This document shows positions 15,666 through 22,755 of a stretch of 52,942 nt of DNA, piece after piece. The notes below the pieces were generated by a model. That model saw nothing but the letters and a program-made list of their open reading frames with translations, had not been told where the DNA came from and made no database searches. The position numbers and the translations under genes are program-made. Origin of the DNA: Longimicrobiaceae bacterium (GTDB taxonomy: Bacteria > Gemmatimonadota > Gemmatimonadetes > Longimicrobiales > Longimicrobiaceae); the NCBI GenBank assembly GCA_030146875.1, contig JASLAX010000102.1:1-52942 (forward strand), given 5' to 3'. Each line of letters begins with the position of its first letter. Position 1 is the first letter of the stretch.

Positions 15666-16654
15666 GCGCGGACCGTCTGCGCGTGGGGGTGATCGGCGTG
15701 GGCTCGCTGGGCTTCCACCACGCGCGTATCCTGCGCGAGGTGCAGGGGGTGGAGATGGTGGGCGTTCACGACGCCTCCGCGGAGCGGGCGGCCACGGTGG
15801 GCGCGGAGCTGGGCGTGCCGGTGCACGACACGCTGGACGCCTTCCTGGGCTCGGTGGACGCGGCGGTGGTCGCGGTGACGACCACGCAGCACGCCGAGGT
15901 GGCCCTGGCGGCGCTGGAGCGCGGCGTCCACCTGCTGATCGAGAAGCCGATCGCCTCGTCGCTCGAGGAGGCGGAGGCGATCGTCGCGAAGGCGAAGGAG
16001 AACGGCGCCGTGGTGGCCACCGGGCACGTGGAGCGCTTCAACGGCGCGCTGCGAGCCTGCGAGCGCTACCTGGACGAGCCGCGCTTCGTGGAGTCGCACC
16101 GCCTGGCGACGTTCAACCCGCGGGGAACGGACGTGGCCGTGGTGCTGGACCTGATGATCCACGACATCGACCTGGTCCTGGGCCTCCTGGGCGCCCAGGT
16201 GGAGTCGGTGGACGCCATCGGGGTGCCGGTGCTGACGCCGAGCGCCGACATCGCCAACGCGCGGCTGGTCTTCCGCAGCGGGGCGGTGGCGAACATCACC
16301 GCGTCGCGCGTGTCGATGGAGCGGATGCGGAAGATCCGCTTCTTCCAGCGCTCGGGGTACATCTCGCTGGACCTGGCGACGGGGAAGGGCGAGTTCCTGC
16401 GGCTGAAGAAGGGCGCCACCATGCCGGAGGGCGACTTCTCGCTCCTCTCGCTGGCGAGCATCGTGGAGCGCATCGAGCTCTCCGGCGACGGGGTGGAGCC
16501 GCTGCGGGCGGAGCAGGAGGCGTTCGTGTCGGCGGTGCGCGGGGACGGCCCGCTGGTGGTGAGCGGCGAGAACGGGCGCGACGCGCTGGCGGTGGCCCTG
16601 CAGATCATGGGGAGCATGGAGCGCCATGCGGCCGCGGCCCTCGCGACCGCCTAG
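15662..16654 (+). CDS. Gfo/Idh/MocA-family oxidoreductase in the lipid A operon (GnnA-like?)
   Basis: 330 aa. N-terminal Rossmann fold (GVIGVGSLGFHHARIL), the family EKP motif (HLLIEKPIASS) and the catalytic-region LMIHDIDLVL in the C-terminal domain. The family oxidises or reduces sugar hydroxyls with NAD(P). GnnA of Acidithiobacillus belongs to it, lies between lpxA and lpxB, and makes the 3-keto precursor of UDP-GlcNAc3N, but its partner aminotransferase GnnB is absent here. The GTG start overlaps the lpxA stop. The substrate is inferred to be a UDP-sugar from position only. Confidence 0.82.
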   Translation: MSADRLRVGVIGVGSLGFHHARILREVQGVEMVGVHDASAERAATVGAELGVPVHDTLDAFLGSVDAAVVAVTTTQHAEVALAALERGVHLLIEKPIASSLEEAEAIVAKAKENGAVVATGHVERFNGALRACERYLDEPRFVESHRLATFNPRGTDVAVVLDLMIHDIDLVLGLLGAQVESVDAIGVPVLTPSADIANARLVFRSGAVANITASRVSMERMRKIRFFQRSGYISLDLATGKGEFLRLKKGATMPEGDFSLLSLASIVERIELSGDGVEPLRAEQEAFVSAVRGDGPLVVSGENGRDALAVALQIMGSMERHAAAALATA

Positions 16655-16763
16655 GTCCCCGCACCACTTCGGGGGAGTGCGCCCGCCGTCGATGGTGCGG
16701 CTGGTGCTCTTCCTGCTGGTGGTGATCGGGGCCATGTGGGTCCTGCTGCGCACCGCGGGGTGA
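16626..16763 (+). CDS. small tail-anchored membrane protein in the lpx operon (45 aa)
   Basis: Short ORF between the oxidoreductase and lpxB. The ATG at 16626 follows GGAGCGCC and lies inside the end of the upstream gene (29-nt overlap). The TGA at 16761-16763 overlaps the lpxB GTG (GTGA). The protein has a basic, Pro-rich N-terminus (MRPRPSRPPRSPHHFGG) and one hydrophobic helix (MVRLVLFLLVVIGAMWVLL), so probably N-in with a C-terminal anchor. An internal ATG at 16692 would give 23 aa. Coupling on both sides argues it is translated. No family recognised. Confidence 0.55.
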   Translation: MRPRPSRPPRSPHHFGGVRPPSMVRLVLFLLVVIGAMWVLLRTAG

Positions 16764-17908
16764 AGGATCCCGGCGCCCGGCGCACGGGCCCTCCCACCAT
16801 CTTCGTGTCCGCGGGCGAGGAGTCCGGCGACGTGCACGGCGCCTCGCTGGCCCGCGCGCTCCGCGAGCGCTGGCCCGACGCGCGCCTGCTCGGCCTGGGC
16901 GGCCCCCGCATGGAGGCCGCGGGGGTGGAGCTCATGGCCGGCCTGCAGGAGCTGGCGGTGATGGGCTTCGTGGAGGTCCTGAAGCACCTTCCCTTCTTCA
17001 TCGACCTGCGCAGGCGCGTCTTCGCCGCCCTGGACGAGGCGGACGTCGACCTGGTCGTCCCCATCGACTATCCCGGCTTCAACCTGCGCCTCGCCCGGCA
17101 CGCGCACGCGTCGGGTCGCCCCGTCCTCTACTACATCGCCCCGCAGGTGTGGGCGTGGCACCGCTCGCGGGTGCGCGACCTGGCGCGCGACGCGGACCTG
17201 GTCGGCGTGGTGCTGCCCTTCGAGGAGAAGTACCTGCGCGACCACGGGGTGAACGCGCGCTTCGTCGGCCATCCGCTGCTGGACGTCGTTCCCCCGCCGG
17301 AGGACCGCGCGACGTGGGCTTCCTCCCAGGGGCTGGACCCGCATCGCCCGGTGCTGGGCCTCTTTCCGGGCTCGCGCGCGCAGGAGGTCCGCCGCCACCT
17401 CGCCCTTTTCACCGAGGCGGCGCGCCTCGTCGTGGCCCGCCGGCCGGACGTGCAGCCCGCGATCGGCGTCCCCCGCGGCATCGACCCGTTGGTCTACGGC
17501 CAGGCCGCGTGGCCGCTCGTCCCCACCGGGTCCGGCCTCCTCCGCCACGCCACCGCCGCGCTCGTGAAGTCGGGGACCACGACGCTGGAGGCGGCGCTCG
17601 CCGTCACCCCGTTCGCGGTCGTCTACCGGATGAACGCGCTGAGCTACGCCCTGGCGAAGCGGGTGGTGAAGGTGCCGCACATCGCGCTGGCCAACCTGAT
17701 CGCGGAGGCGCGGGTGGCCCCGGAGTTCGTGCAGGACGCCGCGACGCCCTCCGCGCTCGCCGACGCGCTGCTCCCGCTGCTGGACGAGGGCTCGCGCGAG
17801 CGGCGCGAGATGGTGCGGGCGCTCTCCGGGATCGGCGGCAGGCTGGGCGGGCCGGGCGCCTCCGCGACCGTCGCCCGGATGGCGGCCGAGCTGCTGGAGG
17901 GGCGGTGA
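16760..17908 (+). CDS. lpxB: lipid-A-disaccharide synthase LpxB
   Basis: GT19 glycosyltransferase joining UDP-2,3-diacyl-GlcN and lipid X into the tetraacyl disaccharide phosphate. 382 aa. Family motifs: FVSAGEESGDVHGASLA, LGLGGPRMEAAGVEL, VPIDYPGFNLRLA, YYIAPQVWAWH and GLFPGSRAQEVRRHL. The GTG at 16760 is chosen because it overlaps the small ORF stop; an in-frame GTG at 16736 would add 8 residues. The 3' end overlaps the acyltransferase gene by 4 nt. Confidence 0.95.
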   Translation: MKDPGARRTGPPTIFVSAGEESGDVHGASLARALRERWPDARLLGLGGPRMEAAGVELMAGLQELAVMGFVEVLKHLPFFIDLRRRVFAALDEADVDLVVPIDYPGFNLRLARHAHASGRPVLYYIAPQVWAWHRSRVRDLARDADLVGVVLPFEEKYLRDHGVNARFVGHPLLDVVPPPEDRATWASSQGLDPHRPVLGLFPGSRAQEVRRHLALFTEAARLVVARRPDVQPAIGVPRGIDPLVYGQAAWPLVPTGSGLLRHATAALVKSGTTTLEAALAVTPFAVVYRMNALSYALAKRVVKVPHIALANLIAEARVAPEFVQDAATPSALADALLPLLDEGSRERREMVRALSGIGGRLGGPGASATVARMAAELLEGR

Positions 17909-18561
17909 GCGCGAAGGAGGTGCGCCGGCGCATCGAGACCGCGGCGATCGCGCGCCTGGGAGGAGGCCTCCTGACCAACCTCCTCCGCACCACCGGGGTG
18001 GAGACGGAGGGGGAGGAGAACTTCCGCCGGTTCTGGGACCGCGGCGAGGCCACGCTCTTCGTCCTGTGGCACGGGCGGCTGCTCCCCTGCACCTGGCACC
18101 ACCGCGGGCAGGGCGTGGTGACGCTCATCTCCCAGCACCGCGACGGCGAGTACATCGCCCGCATCGTCCAGGGGTGGGGGTTCACCACCGTGCGCGGCTC
18201 CTCCTCGCGCGGGGGCGTGGAGGCGCTGCGGGAGCTGGCGAGGTGGCTGCGGAAGGGCCGCTCCCTGGCGATCACGCCGGACGGGCCGCGCGGGCCGCGG
18301 GAGAAGATGAAGCTGGGCCCGCTCGCCATCGCGCAGCTCACGGGGCGGCCGATCATCCCGACCGTGGGGAGCGCGAACCGGGCGTGGTGGTTCGGGGGTT
18401 GGGACCGCTTCCTGGTCCCCCGGCCGTTCGCGCGGATGCGCGTCCACTACGGCACGCCCGTGTGGGTGCCGCGGAAGGCGGACGAGGCGGAGCTGCAGCG
18501 GATCGCGGACGGGATCGAAGCGCAGATGGCGGAGATGACCCTGCGCGCGGACGCCTGGTGA
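17905..18561 (+). CDS. DUF374-family lysophospholipid/lipid A acyltransferase
   Basis: 218 aa. Matches the DUF374 acyltransferase group: FVLWHGRLLP, ISQHRDGEYIARIVQGWGF, RGSSSRGGVEALRELARWL, ITPDGPRGPREKMKLG and AQLTGRPIIP. The HRDGE region corresponds to the HX4D/E active-site block. In lipid A operons such proteins are thought to take the place of LpxL/LpxM-type late acyltransferases. Its position between lpxB and lpxK, with 4-nt overlaps on both sides, fits secondary acylation of lipid A, but the acyl donor and acceptor are unknown. Confidence 0.88.
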   Translation: MSAKEVRRRIETAAIARLGGGLLTNLLRTTGVETEGEENFRRFWDRGEATLFVLWHGRLLPCTWHHRGQGVVTLISQHRDGEYIARIVQGWGFTTVRGSSSRGGVEALRELARWLRKGRSLAITPDGPRGPREKMKLGPLAIAQLTGRPIIPTVGSANRAWWFGGWDRFLVPRPFARMRVHYGTPVWVPRKADEAELQRIADGIEAQMAEMTLRADAW

Positions 18562-19589
18562 GCCTGCGCGCCTGGGTGCCGCGCTGGTGGGCGGGGGAGG
18601 GAGGCCCCGCGGGCGCCGCGCTGGACGTGGCGCTCCTTCCCGCGGAGGGCCTGTTCCGCGCCGCCTCCGGCGCGCGCAACCGGCTGTACGACTCGGGAAC
18701 GCTGCGGACGGAGCGTGTCCCCGTCCCGGTGATCAGCGTGGGCAACCTGGCGGTGGGCGGCGCGGGGAAGACGCCGTTCTCGGCCTGGCTGGCGCGCCGT
18801 CTCGCGGGCTGGGGACGCCGGCCCGCGGTCTGCCTGCGCGGCTACGGGGGGGACGAGACCCTGCTGCACCGCGAGCTCAACCCCGACGTGCCGGTCTTCG
18901 CCGCGGCGCGGCGGGTGGAGGCGGCGCGGGAGGCGGTCGCGGCGGGGTGCGACGCGGTGGTGCTGGACGATGCCTTCCAGCACCGCGCGCTGGGGCGAGA
19001 CCTGGACGTGGTGCTGGTCGCGGCGGAGGGATGGGCGGCTCGGCGGCGCCTCCTGCCACGAGGGCCCTGGCGGGAGGACGCGGGCGCCCTGCGCCGCGCC
19101 GGTGCCGTGGTGGTGACGCGGAAGACGGCGACGTCCGCCGCCGCATTCGGGGTCGCGGGCGAGATGCGGAGGACCGCGCCGCACGCGGCGGTCGCCGTCG
19201 TTGCCCTCCAGCCGTCCGCGCTGGTCCGGATCGAGGATCGGACGGAGGTGGACGGGGGGCTCGCGTCCCTGGCGGGACGGCGCGTGCTGGCGGCGTCGGC
19301 GCTGGCGGATCCGGCTCCGTTCCTGGCCCACCTGGCGGAGGCGGGGGCGGAGGTGGAGGCGGCGTCGTACGCGGACCACCACGCGTTCACGGCGGACGAG
19401 GCGGCGGCGCTCGCGGAGAGGGCGGGGGAGAGGACCATCGTGACGACCCACAAGGACGCGGTGAAGCTGCGCCCCCTCCTCCCCTCCGGGGCGGAGGCGC
19501 TCGTGCTGGAGCAGCGCGTGACGGTGGAGGCGGGGGCGGACGCGCTGGACGCGGCGCTACGGCGCGCGCTGGCGGAGGGAGGCCGATGA
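18558..19589 (+). CDS. lpxK: tetraacyldisaccharide 4'-kinase LpxK
   Basis: Inner-membrane kinase making lipid IVA. 343 aa. Walker A in VISVGNLAVGGAGKTPF (~55-72), RGYGGDE, VLDDAFQHRALGRDLDVVL with the conserved DDxxQH, and late HHAFTADE. A hydrophobic/amphipathic N-terminal segment (ALDVALLPAEGLFR) probably anchors it. The GTG overlaps the acyltransferase stop by 4 nt, and its TGA overlaps the nadB ATG (ATGA). Confidence 0.95.
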   Translation: MSLRAWVPRWWAGEGGPAGAALDVALLPAEGLFRAASGARNRLYDSGTLRTERVPVPVISVGNLAVGGAGKTPFSAWLARRLAGWGRRPAVCLRGYGGDETLLHRELNPDVPVFAAARRVEAAREAVAAGCDAVVLDDAFQHRALGRDLDVVLVAAEGWAARRRLLPRGPWREDAGALRRAGAVVVTRKTATSAAAFGVAGEMRRTAPHAAVAVVALQPSALVRIEDRTEVDGGLASLAGRRVLAASALADPAPFLAHLAEAGAEVEAASYADHHAFTADEAAALAERAGERTIVTTHKDAVKLRPLLPSGAEALVLEQRVTVEAGADALDAALRRALAEGGR

Positions 19590-21151
19590 GGGCGGACGTG
19601 GTCGTCGTCGGCACCGGCATCGCGGGGCTCTGCTTCGCGCTGAAGGCGGCGCGGTACGGCACCGTGGCGGTGGTCACCAAGAAGGACCGGCCGGAGTCGA
19701 GCACCAACTACGCCCAGGGGGGGATCGCCGCCGCGTTCGGGACCGACGACTCCCCCGCGCTGCACCGCGAGGACACGCTGGTCGCCGGCGCGGGCCTCTG
19801 CCACCCCGACGCGGTGGAGGTGCTCGTCCGCGAGGGGCCGGAGCGGGTGGGCGAGCTGATGGAGTGGGGCGTGGCGTTCTCGCGCGAGGGCGCGGACCTC
19901 TCCCTGGGGCGGGAGGGCGGGCACTCGCGGCGCCGGATCGTACGGGCGGAGGACCTGACGGGACGGGAGATCGAGCGCGCGCTCCTCGCGGCGGTGGCGG
20001 CGGACCCGAACATCCGCATCCTGGAGAACCACGCCGCCGTCGACCTGCTCACGGCGACGGACCCGGGGACGCTGGGGGAGCGCTGCTGCGGCATCCTCGT
20101 CCTCCCTCCCGACGCGCCGGAGCCGGTGCCCTTCCTGGCCCGAGCCGTCCTGCTCGCCAGCGGGGGGTGCGGCCAGGTGTACCGCCACACCACCAATCCG
20201 GGGATCGCGACGGGCGACGGGCCGGCGATGGCGTACCGGGCGGGGGCGAAGGTGGCGAACATGGAGTTCGTGCAGTTCCACCCCACCGCGCTGTACCCCG
20301 CCCGCGAGCGCACCTTCCTGATCTCCGAGGCCGTCCGCGGCGAGGGCGCGACCCTGCGGCGGATGGACGGGACGTCGTTCATGGAGGCGTACCACCCGCT
20401 GGCGTCGCTCGCGCCGCGGGACGTGGTGGCGCGCGCCATCGACCGCGAGATGAAGGCGACGGGGGACCCGCACGTGCTGCTGGACTGCTCCGGGATCGCG
20501 GAGGCGGAGGTCCGCTCGCGCTTCCCCAACATCCTGCGGGTGACGGCGGAGCGGGGGATCGACCTGCTGCGCGAGCCGATCCCGGTGGTGCCCGCGGCGC
20601 ACTACCTCTGCGGGGGGATCCTGACCGATTCGCACGGGCGCACCTCCGTCCCCGGCCTGTACGCGGCCGGGGAGACGGCGTGCACGGGGGTCCACGGGGC
20701 GAACCGGCTGGCCTCCAACTCGCTGCTCGAGGCGGTCGTCTTCGCGCACCGGGCGGCGGAGCGCATCGGACCGCAGCTCGCGGCGACGTGGCCGCTGGAG
20801 CCGTCGGTGGTGCGCTCGTGGGGCAGGGACGAGCCGGACGCGCAGCGCCTGGCGCGCGACCGCGAGGAGGTGCGCGACCTGATGTGGGCGCGGGTGGGGA
20901 TCGTGCGGTCGGACGCGTGGCTGGCGGAGGCGGAGGAGCGCCTGCGCGGGCTCTCGCTCGCCACTAACGGCGCCTGGGCCGCCTGCCGGCCGACGCCCGA
21001 CGCGGTGGAGGTGCGCAACCTGGTGCAGACGGCGATGCTGGTGGTGCGCTGCGCCATGGGCCGGCGGGAGAGCCGCGGGCTGCACTACAACGTGGACCAT
21101 CCGTACAAGGACAACGAGCACTTCCTGTGCGACACCATCGTGGTGCGGTGA
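19586..21151 (+). CDS. nadB: L-aspartate oxidase NadB
   Basis: FAD enzyme oxidising L-aspartate to iminoaspartate, the first step of de novo NAD synthesis. 521 aa. FAD-binding VVVVGTGIAGLCFALKAA, STNYAQGGIAAAFG, the active-site region EFVQFHPTALYP, HYLCGGILTDSHGRT, and GVHGANRLASNSLLE. Succinate dehydrogenase flavoproteins are related, but the N-terminus and size fit NadB. It is coupled to lpxK by a 4-nt overlap; nadA/nadC are not in the window. It is the last gene of the lpx operon. Confidence 0.94.
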   Translation: MRADVVVVGTGIAGLCFALKAARYGTVAVVTKKDRPESSTNYAQGGIAAAFGTDDSPALHREDTLVAGAGLCHPDAVEVLVREGPERVGELMEWGVAFSREGADLSLGREGGHSRRRIVRAEDLTGREIERALLAAVAADPNIRILENHAAVDLLTATDPGTLGERCCGILVLPPDAPEPVPFLARAVLLASGGCGQVYRHTTNPGIATGDGPAMAYRAGAKVANMEFVQFHPTALYPARERTFLISEAVRGEGATLRRMDGTSFMEAYHPLASLAPRDVVARAIDREMKATGDPHVLLDCSGIAEAEVRSRFPNILRVTAERGIDLLREPIPVVPAAHYLCGGILTDSHGRTSVPGLYAAGETACTGVHGANRLASNSLLEAVVFAHRAAERIGPQLAATWPLEPSVVRSWGRDEPDAQRLARDREEVRDLMWARVGIVRSDAWLAEAEERLRGLSLATNGAWAACRPTPDAVEVRNLVQTAMLVVRCAMGRRESRGLHYNVDHPYKDNEHFLCDTIVVR

Positions 21152-21211
21152 GCGTCGGCGTGCGCGGGAAGAGACCGACCGGAGCGGCGGGGGATGGTGC
21201 GGTCCGGCGTA

Positions 21212-21332
21212 CCCCCCACCCCCGGCCCCTCCCCCACAAGGGGAGAGGGGTGACGGTCGCGTCCGGGATCGTTGCTGCGTCCGCGGCGGGACCCCTCACC
21301 CCCGGCCCCTCTCCCACAAGGGGAGAGGGGTG
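21212..21332. repeat. two REP-like hairpin units, 80 bp apart
   Basis: Copies at 21212-21252 and 21291-21332 share CACCCCCGGCCCCT, then a C-rich arm, ACAAG loop and GGGAGAGGGGTG. Copy 2 folds into a perfect 10-bp stem (CCCCTCTCCC/GGGAGAGGGG); copy 1 has one mismatch. The type resembles the dispersed extragenic palindromes seen in many GC-rich genomes. The remainder of 21152-21518 holds no recognisable gene and is GC-rich, apart from a short AT-richer patch near 21430-21470. Confidence 0.75.
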
Positions 21333-21518
21333 CCCTGCGATCCTCGCGGCGGGACGGTTGGCGTGCGGGCCGAGATGCGTCGCGTCGAGCGGGGCCGCGG
21401 TGGAGCGCGCGGCCGACAGTCCGCGCAGGCGGACTTCGTGCTTCTCCGAGCCGCGAATTCATTCGCAGGCGTACCGGCCGGCGCTCGGAGCTTCGCCCTC
21501 GTCCGAGGCCGCCGGCCG

Positions 21519-21998
21519 ATGAAGGTGCTCGTGGTGGCGGTGGGGAAGGTGCGCGGGCCCGCGGCGGAGATGGTCGCGGACTACGAGGGGCGGGCGCGGC
21601 GGTACTTCGCGTTCGAGGCGGCGGAGGTGAAGGAGGAGACGCTGCGGCGGCCGGGGGACGTGGCGCGGGTGCGGGAGGAGGAGGGAAAGCGGCTGCTGGC
21701 GCGGGTTCCCGCGGGGGTGGAGGTGGTGGCGCTGCACGAAGGCGGCGTGCAGTGGGCGTCGGAGCGGCTGGCGCGGTATCTTGAGGAGCTCGCGGTTCGG
21801 GCCAGCCCGGGCGCGGCGTTCCTGATCGGCGGGGCGTACGGCCTCTCCGACGAACTTCTGCGCCGCGCCAGGCACCAGCTCTCGCTCTCGGCCATGACGC
21901 TGCCGCACGAGATCGCCCGGCTGGTGCTGGCCGAGCAGCTCTACCGCGCCGGGACCATCCAGCGCGGCGAGCCGTACCACAAGGGGCGAGAGGCGTGA
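21519..21998 (+). CDS. rlmH: 23S rRNA (pseudouridine-1915-N3) methyltransferase RlmH
   Basis: SPOUT methyltransferase acting on helix 69 of 70S ribosomes. 159 aa, exactly family size from the ATG at 21519 (MKVLVVAVGKVRG). The SAM knot is FLIGGAYGLSDELLRRA and the C-terminal signature is HEIARLVLAEQLYRA plus the terminal PYHK. The open frame continues upstream through the repeat region, but the longer N-terminus has no family counterpart. No good SD is seen. It overlaps the methyltransferase gene by 4 nt. Confidence 0.95.
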   Translation: MKVLVVAVGKVRGPAAEMVADYEGRARRYFAFEAAEVKEETLRRPGDVARVREEEGKRLLARVPAGVEVVALHEGGVQWASERLARYLEELAVRASPGAAFLIGGAYGLSDELLRRARHQLSLSAMTLPHEIARLVLAEQLYRAGTIQRGEPYHKGREA

Positions 21999-22753
21999 CC
22001 ACGGGCACCGAGGAGCGGGCGCAGACCGGCGACGAATGGTTCGCCGAATGGTTCGGCGAGGACTACCTGGAGCTGTATCCCCACCGCGACACAGGGGAGG
22101 CGCGCCAGGCGGTCGAGCTCGTCCTGCGCAACGCCCCCGTGGACGGCGGCGCGGTCCTCGACCTGGCCTGCGGAGAGGGGCGGCACCTCGCCCCCCTGCG
22201 GGACGCGGGCGCCCGGGCGTTCGGGCTCGACCTCTCCCTCGTCCTCCTCCGCCGCGCGCGGTCGCGGGGCGTCTCCGTGGTCCGCGGCGACATGCGCGGC
22301 CTTCCGGTCGCGTCCGGGTCGCTGGCGCTGGTGACGTCGTTCTTCACCTCCTTCGGCTACTTTCCCGACCCCGGGGACGACGAGAGCGTGCTGCGCGAGG
22401 TGGAGCGGGTGCTGCGGCCGGGGGGCTTCTTCGCCGTGGACTACCTGAACGCCGACCGCGTGCGTTCCGAGCTGCGCGAGCGCGACGAGGCCGAGTCCGA
22501 CGGCCGCCGCGTGGTGCAGACCCGGCGGCTGGTGGACGGCGGGAGCGTGGTGGAGAAGCGCATCGAGATCCACCAGGCGGGCGAGGCGGTGCCGCGCGTC
22601 TTCCGCGAGCGCGTGCGCCTCTACTCCGCCGACGAGCTCGCCGCCCTGCTGGAGGGGCACCGGATGGACGTGGAGGCGCGCTTCGGCGACTACGCCGGCG
22701 GGCCCCTCTCCCCGGACGCGCCCCGCGTCATCCTGATCGCGAGGACCCGCTGA
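21995..22753 (+). CDS. class I SAM-dependent methyltransferase
   Basis: 252 aa. Motif I LDLACGEGRHLAPLRDAG (~48-65), an acidic end of beta2 in FGLDLS, VRGDMRGLP, and the post-I motif LREVERVLRPGGFFAVDY. A typical small-molecule or unassigned methyltransferase (Methyltransf_11/25 type); the substrate cannot be deduced. The GTG at 21995 overlaps the rlmH stop, and the stop is 2 nt before the bshC ATG. Confidence 0.85.
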   Translation: MTTGTEERAQTGDEWFAEWFGEDYLELYPHRDTGEARQAVELVLRNAPVDGGAVLDLACGEGRHLAPLRDAGARAFGLDLSLVLLRRARSRGVSVVRGDMRGLPVASGSLALVTSFFTSFGYFPDPGDDESVLREVERVLRPGGFFAVDYLNADRVRSELRERDEAESDGRRVVQTRRLVDGGSVVEKRIEIHQAGEAVPRVFRERVRLYSADELAALLEGHRMDVEARFGDYAGGPLSPDAPRVILIARTR

Positions 22754-22755
22754 CC

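Noticed and set aside
21212..21332. CRISPR-like direct repeat
   Set aside because: Only two copies, internally palindromic, single spacer, no cas genes.
21127..21518. Possible small proteins across the nadB-rlmH gap
   Set aside because: The frames run through the hairpin repeats and have no SD or recognisable sequence; rlmH begins at its family start.
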